Assembly (NCBI GenBank): GCA_947501325.1 | Contig: CANMVC010000005.1 | Location: 1-64,000 of the forward strand | Source of the DNA: an uncultured Sphingomonadaceae bacterium | GTDB lineage: Bacteria > Pseudomonadota > Alphaproteobacteria > Sphingomonadales > Sphingomonadaceae | Direction of reading: 5' to 3' | DNA length: 64,000 bases | Part shown: piece by piece, positions 27,618 to 37,440 of the stretch | Position numbering within the stretch: position 1 is the stretch's first letter | How the letters are laid out: every line of letters starts with the position of its first letter | Made by a program: the position numbers and the translations under genes | The notes under the pieces: generated by a model | What the model was told of the DNA's origin: nothing | The model's database searches: none | What the model saw: only the letters and a program-made list of their open reading frames with translations

Positions 27618-28997
27618 GTGTTTCGGAAAATTACAGTGCGTGTTCCTCCTCCCTATGTGCCGCAGCTCAGCAGTGGTGGTTCAGCTGCCGCTGGGCCGGC
27701 CGGATATGCTTTTTCGCCGACACCTGAATCCGTTCAAACCCGTATTTTCGAAAAACAAAAACCGGAACAAAGGAAATCTGAAACAGCGGACATTAGCCCA
27801 CGACCGGCGCCGCAAACGAAAACGGCCTGGACCCTGCCACGATGGTTGATGCTCAATGTCCGTGAACGCCTTTTGCTGGGCCTGTTGATTGTCAGCCTGA
27901 TAATGGTCCCTGCCACAATGCCACAGGCAAGCCTGGACGCGCAGCAATATAATCCGAGCAATCCAAACCTACAGCCCGTCGAACGCGCTGAAGAAAATTT
28001 CGCGGGCTCTGCCTTTTACTTTATCGATCCGGGCTATGCGATCCCGCAAAATTACGGTGAACTGGCGATTGACCCGCTTGCAGAGCCGGGTGACGAGGGG
28101 CTTTCCGGGCTGCTCACAGATAGCGACGGCACAGCCACGGCGAGCCGCGATCAAACCGCTTCCGCCCATATAATCCGGCCCGTCGCTTTCCGGGCTTCGA
28201 TGATCGATAATAGCCGCGCACTGCAGTGCCTAACCTCTGCGATTTATTATGAGGCCGGACTGGAGCCCGACGCCGGGCAGCGCGCTGTTGCGCAGGTCGT
28301 GCTGAACCGCGCCCGCCATCCGAGCTACCCCGGCACAATATGCGGCGTAGTTTTTCAGGGCAGCGAACGCCGCACCGGATGCCAGTTTTCTTACACTTGT
28401 GATGGATCATTGCGTCGCACACCGTCCAAATTTCATTGGAACCGCGCGAAAAAGGTCGCAGCCTTGGCATTGTCGGGGAAAATTGCATCGCCGGTCGGAA
28501 CCGCGACCCATTATCACACCACGGAAATCTATCCCTATTGGGCGCCGAGTCTGCGGTTCCTGGGCACCATCGGCGCGCACCGCTTTTACAGCTGGAAGGG
28601 CAGCGCCGGTAAGGCCGGCGCCTTCAGCCAGACATATCGTGGTGGCGAACCCCTGCCCGCTCCCAAGCCACGCAGATATGAAGCGGCGTCACCGGCTTCG
28701 CTCGACCCCATTGCCTTGGAAAAAGCCTATGAAGCGGGCCGGCGGAGGGCACAGGAACAAGCTGCAAATTCGGAAAAAGCTGCGGCTATAGCAGCCGACA
28801 ATGCCCGCCGTCACAGCTTACCGGTGCCCTCCATCGGCAGCGGCGCACCCAAAAGCTATCAAACGCCAAGCTACAGTCAGGAAGCCATGAACAAGGGCGG
28901 TGACAAAGCTTTTGCCGGCCAAAAGCTGCCAGATGTCAGCAGAATCAAGCCGGAGTACCGGGACGCCGGGACATGGAAAGCCAAACCGCGCAGTTAA
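27618..28997 (+). CDS. SleB-like cell wall hydrolase
   Basis: A protein of about 459 residues. A Pro-rich cytoplasmic N-terminus leads to one transmembrane helix (about 85-103). A Hydrolase_2 (SleB-type) domain follows at about 195-320: CLTSAIYYEAGLEPDAGQ with the catalytic Glu, then GVVFQGSERRTGCQFSYTCDG and ATHYHT. Such domains cleave glycan strands of peptidoglycan. The C-terminus is Ala/Arg/Glu-rich and may be a coiled coil. The GTG at 27618 lacks a clear ribosome-binding site; a GTG at 27636 after GGAAAA is an alternative. The 223-bp gap before it shows nothing recognisable. Confidence 0.87.
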   Translation: MFRKITVRVPPPYVPQLSSGGSAAAGPAGYAFSPTPESVQTRIFEKQKPEQRKSETADISPRPAPQTKTAWTLPRWLMLNVRERLLLGLLIVSLIMVPATMPQASLDAQQYNPSNPNLQPVERAEENFAGSAFYFIDPGYAIPQNYGELAIDPLAEPGDEGLSGLLTDSDGTATASRDQTASAHIIRPVAFRASMIDNSRALQCLTSAIYYEAGLEPDAGQRAVAQVVLNRARHPSYPGTICGVVFQGSERRTGCQFSYTCDGSLRRTPSKFHWNRAKKVAALALSGKIASPVGTATHYHTTEIYPYWAPSLRFLGTIGAHRFYSWKGSAGKAGAFSQTYRGGEPLPAPKPRRYEAASPASLDPIALEKAYEAGRRRAQEQAANSEKAAAIAADNARRHSLPVPSIGSGAPKSYQTPSYSQEAMNKGGDKAFAGQKLPDVSRIKPEYRDAGTWKAKPRS

Positions 28998-29027
28998 GGC
29001 TTCGCTTCCCGCCATTTTGTTAGTTTC

Positions 29028-29050
29028 GCGCGCAACCAAACCGCGCTTTT
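29028..29050 (+). terminator. Possible terminator after SleB-like gene
   Basis: GCGCG (29028-29032) pairs with CGCGC (29042-29046) across a 9-nt loop and TTTT follows. The stem is short, so strength is uncertain. Confidence 0.4.
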
Positions 29051-29118
29051 GCTTGCCATCGCCCTTGAAACGAGCCTAAAGCCACCCGATTTTAAGTGAA
29101 AGATATTGGAGCGTAATT

Positions 29119-30492
29119 ATGGCGACGAATTGGACGCCAAACGGCTGGAGAAATTTTGAAGGGCTGCAAATGCCTGACTATCCCGATGCTGCAAAGCTCG
29201 CGGAGACGGAAAAGCTGCTCGGGACCTATCCGCCGCTGGTTTTTGCCGGTGAAGCGCGCAGCCTGAAAAAAGACCTTGCCGAAGTGGCAGAAGGTAAAGC
29301 CTTTTTGCTTCAGGGCGGTGATTGCGCGGAAAGTTTCGCAGAATTTCACCCCAATAATATTCGCGACACATTTCGAGTCATTCTGCAAATGGCGGTGGTG
29401 CTCACCTATGCATCGAAAATGCCGATCGTGAAGCTGGGCCGTATGGCCGGGCAATTTGCCAAGCCGCGCTCTGCTCCGACAGAAACCCAGGATGGCGTGG
29501 AAATGCCCAGCTATCGCGGTGATATTATCAACGGTATTGAGTTTGAATCTGGCCGCCGCGAGCCCGATCCCGACCGTATGGTTCGCGCCTATAATCAGGC
29601 GGCTGCCACGCTCAACTTGCTACGCGCTTTTTCAACAGGCGGTTATGCCAACCTGCAACAGGTGCATGGCTGGACCCATGATTTCATGACGCGCAGCCCG
29701 TGGGCCAAAAAATATGAAGAAATGGCAGACCGGATCGGTGAAGCACTGTCCTTCATGGAAGCATGCGGCATCAATCCTGACACCGTGCCACAGCTGAAGG
29801 CGACGTCTTTCTACACCAGCCATGAAGCACTGTTGTTGCCTTATGAGGAAGCATTGACGCGGCAGGACAGTCTGACCGGTGACTGGTATGATACCAGCGC
29901 CCATTTCCTTTGGATCGGCGACCGTACGCGCTTTGAAGGCTCTTCCCATGTCGAGTTTTTGCGCGGCATCGGCAATCCTATTGGCATGAAATGCGGGCCA
30001 TCACTCAAGGCTGATGATCTGCTCAAAATGCTCGATACGCTGAACCCGAATCGCGAAGCCGGCCGGATCACGCTGATCTCGCGCTTTGGCCATGACAAGG
30101 TAGAAAGCGGCCTGGCCCCTCTGGTCAGGGCGGTGAAACAGGAAGGCCATCCGGTCATCTGGTCCTGTGACCCGATGCACGGCAATGTCATCAAAGCAGA
30201 CAGCGGTTACAAAACCCGGCCGTTCGAGCGCATTCTTGCCGAGGTTCGCGGTTTCTTTGCCGTGCACCGTGCAGAGGGCACGTTTGCCGGTGGCATCCAT
30301 TGCGAAATGACCGGTCAGAATGTGACCGAGTGCACTGGCGGTGCCGTGGCGATTACCGACGCAGCGCTGGGTGATCGCTATCATACCCATTGCGATCCAC
30401 GGCTCAATGCAGCGCAGTCGCTGGAACTTGCATTCCTTTTGGCGGAGATGTTGAATCAAGAGCTATCAGAACGAGCCCAGGAAGCGGCGTAA
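29119..30492 (+). CDS. Class II 3-deoxy-7-phosphoheptulonate synthase
   Basis: A cytosolic enzyme of 457 residues that joins phosphoenolpyruvate and erythrose 4-phosphate, the first step of the shikimate pathway. The plant-type (class II) signatures are clear: [32 protein letters not shown] with the metal-binding Cys, [22 protein letters not shown], and [15 protein letters not shown] near the end. An ATTGGAGCG site precedes the ATG. It is followed 3 bp later by a small membrane protein gene. Confidence 0.97.
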   Translation: MATNWTPNGWRNFEGLQMPDYPDAAKLAETEKLLGTYPPLVFAGEARSLKKDLAEVAEGKAFLLQGGDCAESFAEFHPNNIRDTFRVILQMAVVLTYASKMPIVKLGRMAGQFAKPRSAPTETQDGVEMPSYRGDIINGIEFESGRREPDPDRMVRAYNQAAATLNLLRAFSTGGYANLQQVHGWTHDFMTRSPWAKKYEEMADRIGEALSFMEACGINPDTVPQLKATSFYTSHEALLLPYEEALTRQDSLTGDWYDTSAHFLWIGDRTRFEGSSHVEFLRGIGNPIGMKCGPSLKADDLLKMLDTLNPNREAGRITLISRFGHDKVESGLAPLVRAVKQEGHPVIWSCDPMHGNVIKADSGYKTRPFERILAEVRGFFAVHRAEGTFAGGIHCEMTGQNVTECTGGAVAITDAALGDRYHTHCDPRLNAAQSLELAFLLAEMLNQELSERAQEAA

Positions 30493-30495
30493 GCG

Positions 30496-30729
30496 ATGGC
30501 AGAGAAAATCAAACCGGAACGGATGCGACCGGAAGACTATGCCGAAGGAGGATCACCGATGAGCCGTGGCGCCACCTATGTTCGCAAGGAAATCGTAAGC
30601 AAGGGCGTTGGCTTTGGCAGCGCGCTTGCGATTGCGATCAGCTTTACGACGCATAAGTCGATCATCTGGGCCATCATCCATGGTTTCTTCTCGTGGCTCT
30701 ATGTCATCTACTATGCACTGACCCGTTAA
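30496..30729 (+). CDS. Small membrane protein
   Basis: A protein of 77 residues, starting 3 bp after the DAHP synthase stop, so almost certainly cotranscribed. A charged N-terminal half (MAEKIKPERMRPEDY) leads to two hydrophobic segments at about 36-50 and 54-74. I do not recognise the family. Coding is supported by spacing and by a plausible membrane topology. Confidence 0.6.
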   Translation: MAEKIKPERMRPEDYAEGGSPMSRGATYVRKEIVSKGVGFGSALAIAISFTTHKSIIWAIIHGFFSWLYVIYYALTR

Positions 30730-30830
30730 ACCGTGTGGGCTAGCTGCGGCGAACCATCACCTATTATCGTGACATTTCAGAGCTTTCCATTTATTGATAC
30801 ACTCGGTTACCAACAAACCTGAGGACAGCT

Positions 30831-31382
30831 ATGCGCCGCCTTGCCATTTTGATGATACCGATCTTGGCCATGACTGCAAATTGCAGCGGCCCGATAGAAA
30901 CACGCATTCAGACTCAGGCAGCATCACCGCTACCCGCGCAAAAACAATATAGCTTTTCGACTGAGCCAGAACAAAATAACGAAACCTATGAAAAGGCCCG
31001 CACTCTGGTCGCTGAGGCACTGTCGGCGCAAAATTTTACGGCAACCGAAAACGCGCCCACGATGGTTCATATCGCCTTGGCTGAGCGCCCGGCGTCAATT
31101 GCCATGACGGTCGGTGAAAAAGCGGACGTCGACATCATCTCTTTGCCGAAGAAGCGCAAGCCTCTGCAATCCTGCAAAGATAGCGAGCATCGCCTCACCC
31201 TGAAGATGATTGATACAGCTAGCGGATCCGTTATTTATTCAGGCACAGCGGCAGAATATCACTGCAAGGGCTCGTTGGAGCAATCTCTGCCTTACCTGAT
31301 CGATGGCGCCCTTTCGGACCTCGGAAATGGCCCGAACCCGATACCAAAAGAACAAGTGCGCTCACGAACCGGCATAGAATGA
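30831..31382 (+). CDS. Exported protein, probable lipoprotein
   Basis: A protein of 183 residues with a signal peptide MRRLAILMIPILAMTANC; the Cys could be lipidated, though Ala-Asn before it is an atypical lipobox. The mature part has YEKARTLVAEALSAQNF and a later LIDGALSDLG, a layout like DUF4136-type lipoproteins, but the match is weak by eye. AGGACAG lies before the ATG. It converges on the CHASE2 kinase gene with only 6 bp between stops. Confidence 0.65.
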   Translation: MRRLAILMIPILAMTANCSGPIETRIQTQAASPLPAQKQYSFSTEPEQNNETYEKARTLVAEALSAQNFTATENAPTMVHIALAERPASIAMTVGEKADVDIISLPKKRKPLQSCKDSEHRLTLKMIDTASGSVIYSGTAAEYHCKGSLEQSLPYLIDGALSDLGNGPNPIPKEQVRSRTGIE

Positions 31383-31388
31383 CGAAAA

Positions 31389-33674
31389 TCAGACAGGCTC
31401 CACCGGATCTGGCGCAAGAGGAAGCAGCACCGTAAAACGCGCTCCACCCTCTCTTAGATTTTCTGCGCGAATTGTACCGCCATGGCGCTCAATCACCGCC
31501 GCAACAAAGTTCAATCCTAGCCCTGCACCTTTCACCGCTCCTTTGGAGTCGAGATCGTTGCTTGCAAATCGATCAAACAGATGATCAAGCATATCCTCTG
31601 CGATACCCTTGCCCTGATCGGTTATCGTCACCGATACAAAGGCTTGTTTGTCGAGCGCGATCGTGCGGAGCAATATCGTGATGACACTCTTGTCCGGGCT
31701 ATATTTGATAGCATTATCAATCAGATTGGCGAAGGATCGATAGAGGCTCGACGGCTCCCCTATGATGAAAGCGCCTTCGGTGTGATCCTCCACCGATGAT
31801 GTGATTTCGCGCTGCTTGGCGAGCGGCCAAAGGCTGTCATTGGCTTCAATTACCAGATCAGACAGCAGAATGTCTTCGCCGGAAAATTCACTGGATTTAA
31901 TCCGCGCCAAACCTACGAAATTATCTGCCAGCGCCAGGGTCCGTCGCGCATGTTGCTCTATGCGCTTATTGCTGTCTGTATCATCCTGATCGTCAAGTAG
32001 CGCCAGAATTGCAGCCTGCGGGGACCGCATATCATGGGACAGGAGCTGCAGCACTTCCTCTCGCTCCTGCGCGGCATTTGCCACCTCGGTAATGTCGGCG
32101 AGATAGTGAATATGCCCGCGCAACTCTCCTTCATCGGACAGAACTCTGGCCCGCCGCATGGCGAAAACCTCGTCATTGAGCGAGGTGAAGTCGACATAAT
32201 CATGTTCCCGCAAATTCTGATCGAGCGCAAGATAGTCTTTCACATCGTCCAAATCTTCCGGTGCAACAAAGCGTTTCAACATGTCGTCGAGCGCCAGATC
32301 CTGAGCGCCGTCTTCAGCGCCCGTCTGGGCCAGTTTGTTCACGAACTTCACTTTTCCGTCCAGGTCGGTGACGAACATGGGGTCGGGTAAATTAGTCAGC
32401 GCATCGGAGATAAACCGCCGCAAATCGCGAACATGTTTAATAGCGTGGGCCAGTTCCTCAGCCTGTTCCGTGACCAGGTCGACTGGACCAAGCGGTGCCT
32501 GCAAAACCGGAATATCAGGCGTTTCCGATCGGTAGTTTTTTAGTTCATCATCCATAAAGTCGCTTGTCGCCTGCAGCCGGCGCCAGCCCCAAATCGGATA
32601 GACCAGAGCCAATCCAACCATTGCCGCGCCCGGCGCAAACCAGATCTGGAAGGACAGCAAAATCGCGCTGGCGGATAAAATAATCACCACCAGTCCCAGC
32701 GAAACGAAAATAGTCGTTCGTGGGCGCCAGCGCCAAAATCCTATCAACAAAATCCACGTCGGAATGAGCGATAATATAATCTGCGTAAATGTGGATACAG
32801 GTGTGACAAACCGATCAGCCGTAATATCGCTGAGCAAATTGGCCATAATCTCCACACCAGCCATGGTGCCACCGTCACCCAGCGGGACCGGGTGTTGGTC
32901 GCCTAATCCCTGGGCTGTTGCACCTACCAGGATGATTTTGTCCTTTAGAAATCCGGAAGGAATCTCATCGTTCACAACAGCCGCATAAGAAATCTGGGAA
33001 AATGCACCACGGTTTGCGTAGGGCATAAGCAGCGGCTTCTGGCAGTCATCATGGCGTTGGAACGCTGGTGACATGCCACCGTTGATGCTGCGATATACCT
33101 GTTCCATCAAATGCGGCCAAATTGTCTCTTGGCTAGCGGTATGATCCGCTTTTCCGCCGAAACAGAGGGCTGTCCGGCGGACCACGCCATCGCGATCAAA
33201 CAGCAGATTGACGTGACCAATAGCGCTCGCCGCCTGTTTCAGCGGCGGAATCGGCTCTTTAATGTCAAAATCAGTGCCGTTGCTTCCGGGAAAAACAAAA
33301 TGCAGCGGAAGAATGAGATTGTCGTTTTGCGCAGCGGCATCGGCCAACGCCAAATCTTCCTCGCCATCACCAGGCTCGCTCAGCAATATATCAAATGCGA
33401 TGGCTTTCGGACTGGCATCAGCCAACAGGGTCAATAATTCTGCGTGACGGGTTCGCGGCCATGGCCATTTCCCAAAAGCCGCCAGACTGTCTTCATCAAC
33501 AGCAATGATCAGAATATCGTCGGGTGCCTGAGGCCGGTCATAGTCTGAAATTCGGTCGTAAAGCAGGTTATCGAAACCCGAGAGGCTGTTCCAATGGATC
33601 AGCCCGGCAACAATCAGCGAGGCCGCCAAGGCCACCCCGGCCCATTCAATACCCAGGCGGCGACGTAGTTTCAT
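31389..33674 (-). CDS. CHASE2 sensor histidine kinase
   Basis: A membrane kinase of 761 residues. After an N-terminal helix, a periplasmic CHASE2 domain (about 35-285) shows DDILIIAVDEDSLAAFGKWPWPR and FDILLSEP. Three helices follow at about 290-355. A PAS domain (about 425-530) has LTNLPDPMFVTDLDGKVKFVN. The HisKA box is LLSHDMRSPQAAI near residue 555, and the HATPase has NLIDNAIKYSPD and KGAGLGLNFV. It is the third gene of an operon with the OmpR-type regulator and the LysM-FecR protein; this trio recurs in proteobacteria, but the signal is unknown. Confidence 0.95.
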   Translation of the reverse strand: MKLRRRLGIEWAGVALAASLIVAGLIHWNSLSGFDNLLYDRISDYDRPQAPDDILIIAVDEDSLAAFGKWPWPRTRHAELLTLLADASPKAIAFDILLSEPGDGEEDLALADAAAQNDNLILPLHFVFPGSNGTDFDIKEPIPPLKQAASAIGHVNLLFDRDGVVRRTALCFGGKADHTASQETIWPHLMEQVYRSINGGMSPAFQRHDDCQKPLLMPYANRGAFSQISYAAVVNDEIPSGFLKDKIILVGATAQGLGDQHPVPLGDGGTMAGVEIMANLLSDITADRFVTPVSTFTQIILSLIPTWILLIGFWRWRPRTTIFVSLGLVVIILSASAILLSFQIWFAPGAAMVGLALVYPIWGWRRLQATSDFMDDELKNYRSETPDIPVLQAPLGPVDLVTEQAEELAHAIKHVRDLRRFISDALTNLPDPMFVTDLDGKVKFVNKLAQTGAEDGAQDLALDDMLKRFVAPEDLDDVKDYLALDQNLREHDYVDFTSLNDEVFAMRRARVLSDEGELRGHIHYLADITEVANAAQEREEVLQLLSHDMRSPQAAILALLDDQDDTDSNKRIEQHARRTLALADNFVGLARIKSSEFSGEDILLSDLVIEANDSLWPLAKQREITSSVEDHTEGAFIIGEPSSLYRSFANLIDNAIKYSPDKSVITILLRTIALDKQAFVSVTITDQGKGIAEDMLDHLFDRFASNDLDSKGAVKGAGLGLNFVAAVIERHGGTIRAENLREGGARFTVLLPLAPDPVEPV

Positions 33675-33736
33675 AGGTCGTCAACTCTCCCATATGGAGT
33701 TATGGAAACTCCCCATCGACCTCTGCGATTAAGCCG

Positions 33737-35110
33737 CTAGTTCGCCACCGTCAATTTTTCATAGTCGGTCCATTTCTGGAACACATCCTCGTCTTCTGGA
33801 TCCGGAGAATATTGCGTCACGCCGACGCGCCAGTAATAATCACCGTCTGGCAAATCGGATAATGTGAGGACATCCTTGGTCAGTCCGGCTTCATCGACTA
33901 TGGGAACGGCATCGACACTGCCGAGAGTCAATTGGAAACGATAGGTCCGCTTTCCGCTACCAGCGCCTGTCCATTTGAACCGATAGCCAAAATCGCCCGC
34001 ATCCGCGCTCCCGCTCAAGGTGCTGAGCTGACGCTTGAATGAATAGGTCGCGGGCATGCCTTCAAACCCATCTTCGCCAAAGGCGGTGGCTTTACCAAAA
34101 TAGCGACCGTCCGGAATGCCTGCCAAGCTTATGCTGGTGCCTTCGCTAAATTTTTCTCCGATAATATCTACAAAACCGGCATCCGATGATATCAATATCC
34201 TGTGCGCTACAGCGGCAGCACGGGGCGCAATGGCAAAGTCCAAACTTTCTTCCGATTGCACTTTCGCCGGATCAAGCAGTTCAGGTGGAGACAGAAGATC
34301 GGCCGTTGCAATTTTGCCAGTAACAGTTGCTGCAGCGCCCGTACCAACTGGAACGGAGACGCTCGATTTTGCATCAAAGCTGTCACCCGCCGAGACGTCG
34401 ACCGATCCTTCAACCGTTTCGGAATAAGCTGTTCCTGTTTTTTCGTCGACGCGAGTCCGGTAATCCGTCCCGCGCACAGCGGACACTGCAACGGGCGTTC
34501 TAACCCGATAGCGATCGGCCTTCTTGTCAAATGGTGTGACTTTCGAGCGTATCCGGCCGCTATCGACGGCTAGCTCATAGTCGACGCTATCGGTCAGTAA
34601 TATGTGGCGTAGCCGGGTAATCCGCATCTTGCTGTTCGAGGGCATCGAAATGCGCGATCCATCTTCGAGCTGCAATGTCAGGAAACTACCGGCCGATGTC
34701 GCAAGCCGGCTGCCTTCACCAATTTCAAGGCCTTTGACGGGTGTGATGACACGCCCGCCATCCGCTATCGCGACATTGCCGCGAAAAGCGCTCAAGCTGG
34801 CTTCGCTCTTTCGATATTTCAGGAGGCGAAAGGGAATTGAAACGGTCTTCCCCACCGGAATGAAACGGGGATTGGCGATACGATTAATGCGCTGCACAGT
34901 GACATAATCCGATCGCTTGCGCATATATTTTGCAGCCAAGCCGATCAGCGTGTCGCCCTTCTTAAACACATATTCCACTTGCGCATTATCTGCGGCAGTC
35001 TGGGCTTGAGCAACAATCGGTATGATTGAAACCGGGGCCAATGAAAGCAGGACCGAAAACCGCAAACATCTTAAATATCTGCGCTTACTTGTCCCAATGG
35101 CCATGATCAT
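33737..35110 (-). CDS. LysM-FecR domain exported protein
   Basis: A secreted protein of 457 residues. The signal peptide ends near AQAQ, about residue 37. A LysM domain starts at EYVFKKGDTLIGLAAKYM. A FecR-like region (about 120-240) contains LATSAGSFLTLQLEDGSRI and TPVAVSAVRGTDYRTRV, the AVRGT motif typical of the family. The C-terminal third has repeated beta strands ending in DGDYYWRVG, like fibronectin type III. The ATG overlaps the TGA of the regulator (ATGA), so translation is coupled. It probably sits in the periplasm and may inform the CHASE2 kinase. Confidence 0.9.
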   Translation of the reverse strand: MIMAIGTSKRRYLRCLRFSVLLSLAPVSIIPIVAQAQTAADNAQVEYVFKKGDTLIGLAAKYMRKRSDYVTVQRINRIANPRFIPVGKTVSIPFRLLKYRKSEASLSAFRGNVAIADGGRVITPVKGLEIGEGSRLATSAGSFLTLQLEDGSRISMPSNSKMRITRLRHILLTDSVDYELAVDSGRIRSKVTPFDKKADRYRVRTPVAVSAVRGTDYRTRVDEKTGTAYSETVEGSVDVSAGDSFDAKSSVSVPVGTGAAATVTGKIATADLLSPPELLDPAKVQSEESLDFAIAPRAAAVAHRILISSDAGFVDIIGEKFSEGTSISLAGIPDGRYFGKATAFGEDGFEGMPATYSFKRQLSTLSGSADAGDFGYRFKWTGAGSGKRTYRFQLTLGSVDAVPIVDEAGLTKDVLTLSDLPDGDYYWRVGVTQYSPDPEDEDVFQKWTDYEKLTVAN

Positions 35111-35802
35111 GCCCCCTTGTTTAACGTCTCCAGTCGATAACCATAACCGAAAACGGTAAAAATCCGAAATCCGTTTTCTGGCGTGAGCGATAATTTCGAC
35201 CGTACCCGGGACACATGCATATCGAGCGTCCGTGTGGCAAGATGCGCATTGGTCCGCCAGACCGTCTCCATGATGTAACGGCGCGACAAGGTCCGGTCAC
35301 GGTTACGAAACATCAAATCGGTCAGCTCAAATTCCTTGGCAGTCAGCGCAACTTCGGTATCGCCATGCCGTACTTTTTGCTCGATACGGTCAAGTATATA
35401 TTCGCCATATTGGGCTTCAGTTTCCATCGCGGATGAACCGCTACTGCGTCTTAGAATCGCGTTAATCCGGGCTGCAATGACGGCAGGGTCTTCCGGTTTG
35501 GTTATATAATCATCGGCGCCCGCGTTTAAGGCCTCGCTAATGTCCTGTTTAGCGGTACGACTGGTAATCATCATGACTGGTGGCCGATCGTCCACAGCCG
35601 TTTCCATCCATTCCAGAATCTGGAGCCCTGTTTTACCCGGCATGTTCCAGTCCATGATTACGAGATCGAAAGTGTCACGCAACAGAGCATTGGTCAAAGC
35701 ATTACCATCAGCAAAACCGACATAAATATGGCCTTGCCCTTCAACAATTTTCCCTAAGAATTCGACGATTTCCTTATCGTCGTCTGCAATCGCAATACGC
35801 AT
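35107..35802 (-). CDS. OmpR-family response regulator
   Basis: A protein of 231 residues. The receiver domain (1-120) has DDDKE, the phosphoacceptor in VIMDWNMPG near residue 51, the conserved Thr/Ser position in MITSRT and Lys in ITKPEDP. The C-terminal winged helix has ALTAKEFELTDLMF and VDMHV-type recognition residues (LDMHVSRVRSKL). It is the first gene of the operon with the FecR-like and CHASE2 genes. Confidence 0.95.
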   Translation of the reverse strand: MRIAIADDDKEIVEFLGKIVEGQGHIYVGFADGNALTNALLRDTFDLVIMDWNMPGKTGLQILEWMETAVDDRPPVMMITSRTAKQDISEALNAGADDYITKPEDPAVIAARINAILRRSSGSSAMETEAQYGEYILDRIEQKVRHGDTEVALTAKEFELTDLMFRNRDRTLSRRYIMETVWRTNAHLATRTLDMHVSRVRSKLSLTPENGFRIFTVFGYGYRLETLNKGA

Positions 35803-36083
35803 AGATGCTCCCCGATGATGAATGGCAATAACTCAATTGCCTTCACCCTTAATAAATTCCCAACCCGAACTCTGTTTACCTCTACTTTTGTGGACTTTAC
35901 CAGAACTAGTAACCGTAATTTACATTCCTTTACATAAATCCGGATGAATTCTGCTAAATCAGGGATGAATCAAAGATGCGATCTATGAACCGCACGGCCA
36001 CAGCAGCTTCCACTCCATATAATAGCGGGCACCATAACCGCCATTGACGGTTGCAGAGTGATTCGTTTTTCCGGAAAAGGATT

Positions 36084-36158
36084 TGGTTGGGGTGGCAGGA
36101 TTCGAACCTGCGCATGGCGGCATCAAAAGCCGCTGCCTTACCACTTGGCGACACCCCA
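36084..36158 (-). tRNA. tRNA-Gln (UUG)
   Basis: On the minus strand the acceptor TGGGGTG pairs with CACCCCA. Discriminator A and an encoded CCA follow. The D arm, the anticodon stem GCGGC/GCCGC with loop TTTTGAT (anticodon TTG) and the T arm with GTTCGAATC are all present. It lies downstream of ilvE on the same strand. Confidence 0.97.
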
Positions 36159-36238
36159 ATATAGGCTGCTTCATTCGTCAGCGAAGGGGCCTAATATCCA
36201 ACTTACCCCAAAGGGGCAAGGGGCAGTTACAGCTATTT

Positions 36239-37336
36239 TCAGAACAATCTTTTCACCCAGCCATGCTTGTCTTCGGCAAGACCCCGCTGAATGTCGACCA
36301 AGCGCATCCGCAGTTTTTCGGTAAGTTGTCCAGGACCGCCGCTGCCAATCGTAAAATCGCCGTCTTTTGAACGGACGGTTCCGACAGCCGTAACGACCGC
36401 CGCTGTTCCACAAGCGAAGGTTTCGCGCAATTTTCCGCTGGCCGCATCTTCACGCCATTGATCGATTGCATAAGCTTCTTCACTGACTTCCAGTCCTTCT
36501 TCCCGGGCCAAAGTCATGATGGATTCTCTTGTTATACCGGGCAATATCGTGCCGGTTAGAGGTGGCGTGATCAACCGACCATCATCCATTACGAAAAACA
36601 GGTTCATGCCACCCAGTTCTTCCACCCAGCGCTGTTCAGCAGCATCGAGAAAAACAACCTGATCGCAATCCTGCTCGATCGCCTCGGCCTGTGCGACCAG
36701 GCTGGCAGCGTAGTTACCCCCGCATTTGGCGGCGCCTGTGCCACCGCGAGCAGCCCGACTATAGTCCTGCGAAACCCAAATCGTAATCGCCGAAGCGCCA
36801 ACCTTAAAATAAGCGCCGGCGGGAGAAGCTATCACCATGTAGAGATATTCCTTTGCCGGGCGGACGCCAAGAAATACCTCACTTGCGAACATGAACGGCC
36901 GCAAATAGAGCGATCCGCCTTCTGCGGACGGGAACCAGTCACGATCAATCTCAACCAGAGATTCCACAGACTTCAAAAATAGATCTTCCGGTAGTTCAGG
37001 CATGGCCATACGCCGCGCAGAATCCTGAAACCGTCGGGCATTTTGCTCTGGCCGGAACAAAGCCGTCGTCCCGTCCGCCAAACGATAGGCCTTCATGCCT
37101 TCAAATATTTCCTGCGCATAATGCAGCACAGATGAAGCGGGATCCATCGGGATCGGCGCGCGTGCTGTTACCTTGGCATCATGCCAGCCTTGCCCATCGG
37201 TATAACGGATGACCACCATGTGATCGGTGAAAAGGTTTCCAAAACCAGGATTTTCGAGCAACTTGGCCCGTTCGGCGTCGGCAACCGGAGCGCTGTTCGG
37301 TTCGACAAGAATTTCCAGACTATCGTCGTGCGCCAT
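36239..37336 (-). CDS. ilvE: Branched-chain amino acid aminotransferase
   Basis: A PLP enzyme of 365 residues (class IV fold) that transfers the amino group for leucine, isoleucine and valine. HYAQEIFEGMKAYR near 78, the Lys region GTGAAKCGGNYAASL near 200-214 with the PLP lysine, and ELGGMNLFFV near 240 are diagnostic. TLAREEGLEVSEE and the final FACGTAAVVTAVG complete the cofactor site. It is divergent from the petP-like gene, the conserved arrangement in sphingomonads and related groups. Confidence 0.96.
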   Translation of the reverse strand: MAHDDSLEILVEPNSAPVADAERAKLLENPGFGNLFTDHMVVIRYTDGQGWHDAKVTARAPIPMDPASSVLHYAQEIFEGMKAYRLADGTTALFRPEQNARRFQDSARRMAMPELPEDLFLKSVESLVEIDRDWFPSAEGGSLYLRPFMFASEVFLGVRPAKEYLYMVIASPAGAYFKVGASAITIWVSQDYSRAARGGTGAAKCGGNYAASLVAQAEAIEQDCDQVVFLDAAEQRWVEELGGMNLFFVMDDGRLITPPLTGTILPGITRESIMTLAREEGLEVSEEAYAIDQWREDAASGKLRETFACGTAAVVTAVGTVRSKDGDFTIGSGGPGQLTEKLRMRLVDIQRGLAEDKHGWVKRLF

Positions 37337-37411
37337 ATTCCGTCACTTTCACTGGACTAATGGGAAGGTTTGGGAGCGTAATCAGTTTACCTTGCAATCA
37401 CCTAAACAGCA

Positions 37412-37440
37412 TGTCAAGATACGTCAACATGGCTGACATA
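37412..37440. promoter_or_regulatory. Candidate PetP/MarR operator
   Basis: GTCAA units recur 10 bp apart (37413 and 37423) and an inverted TGAC follows at 37434, so GTCA-N7-TGAC forms a dyad over the petP start. The core TCAAGATACGTCAACATG has a near-identical partner at 38735. The position at the start of a MarR-type gene suggests autoregulation. Confidence 0.5.
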
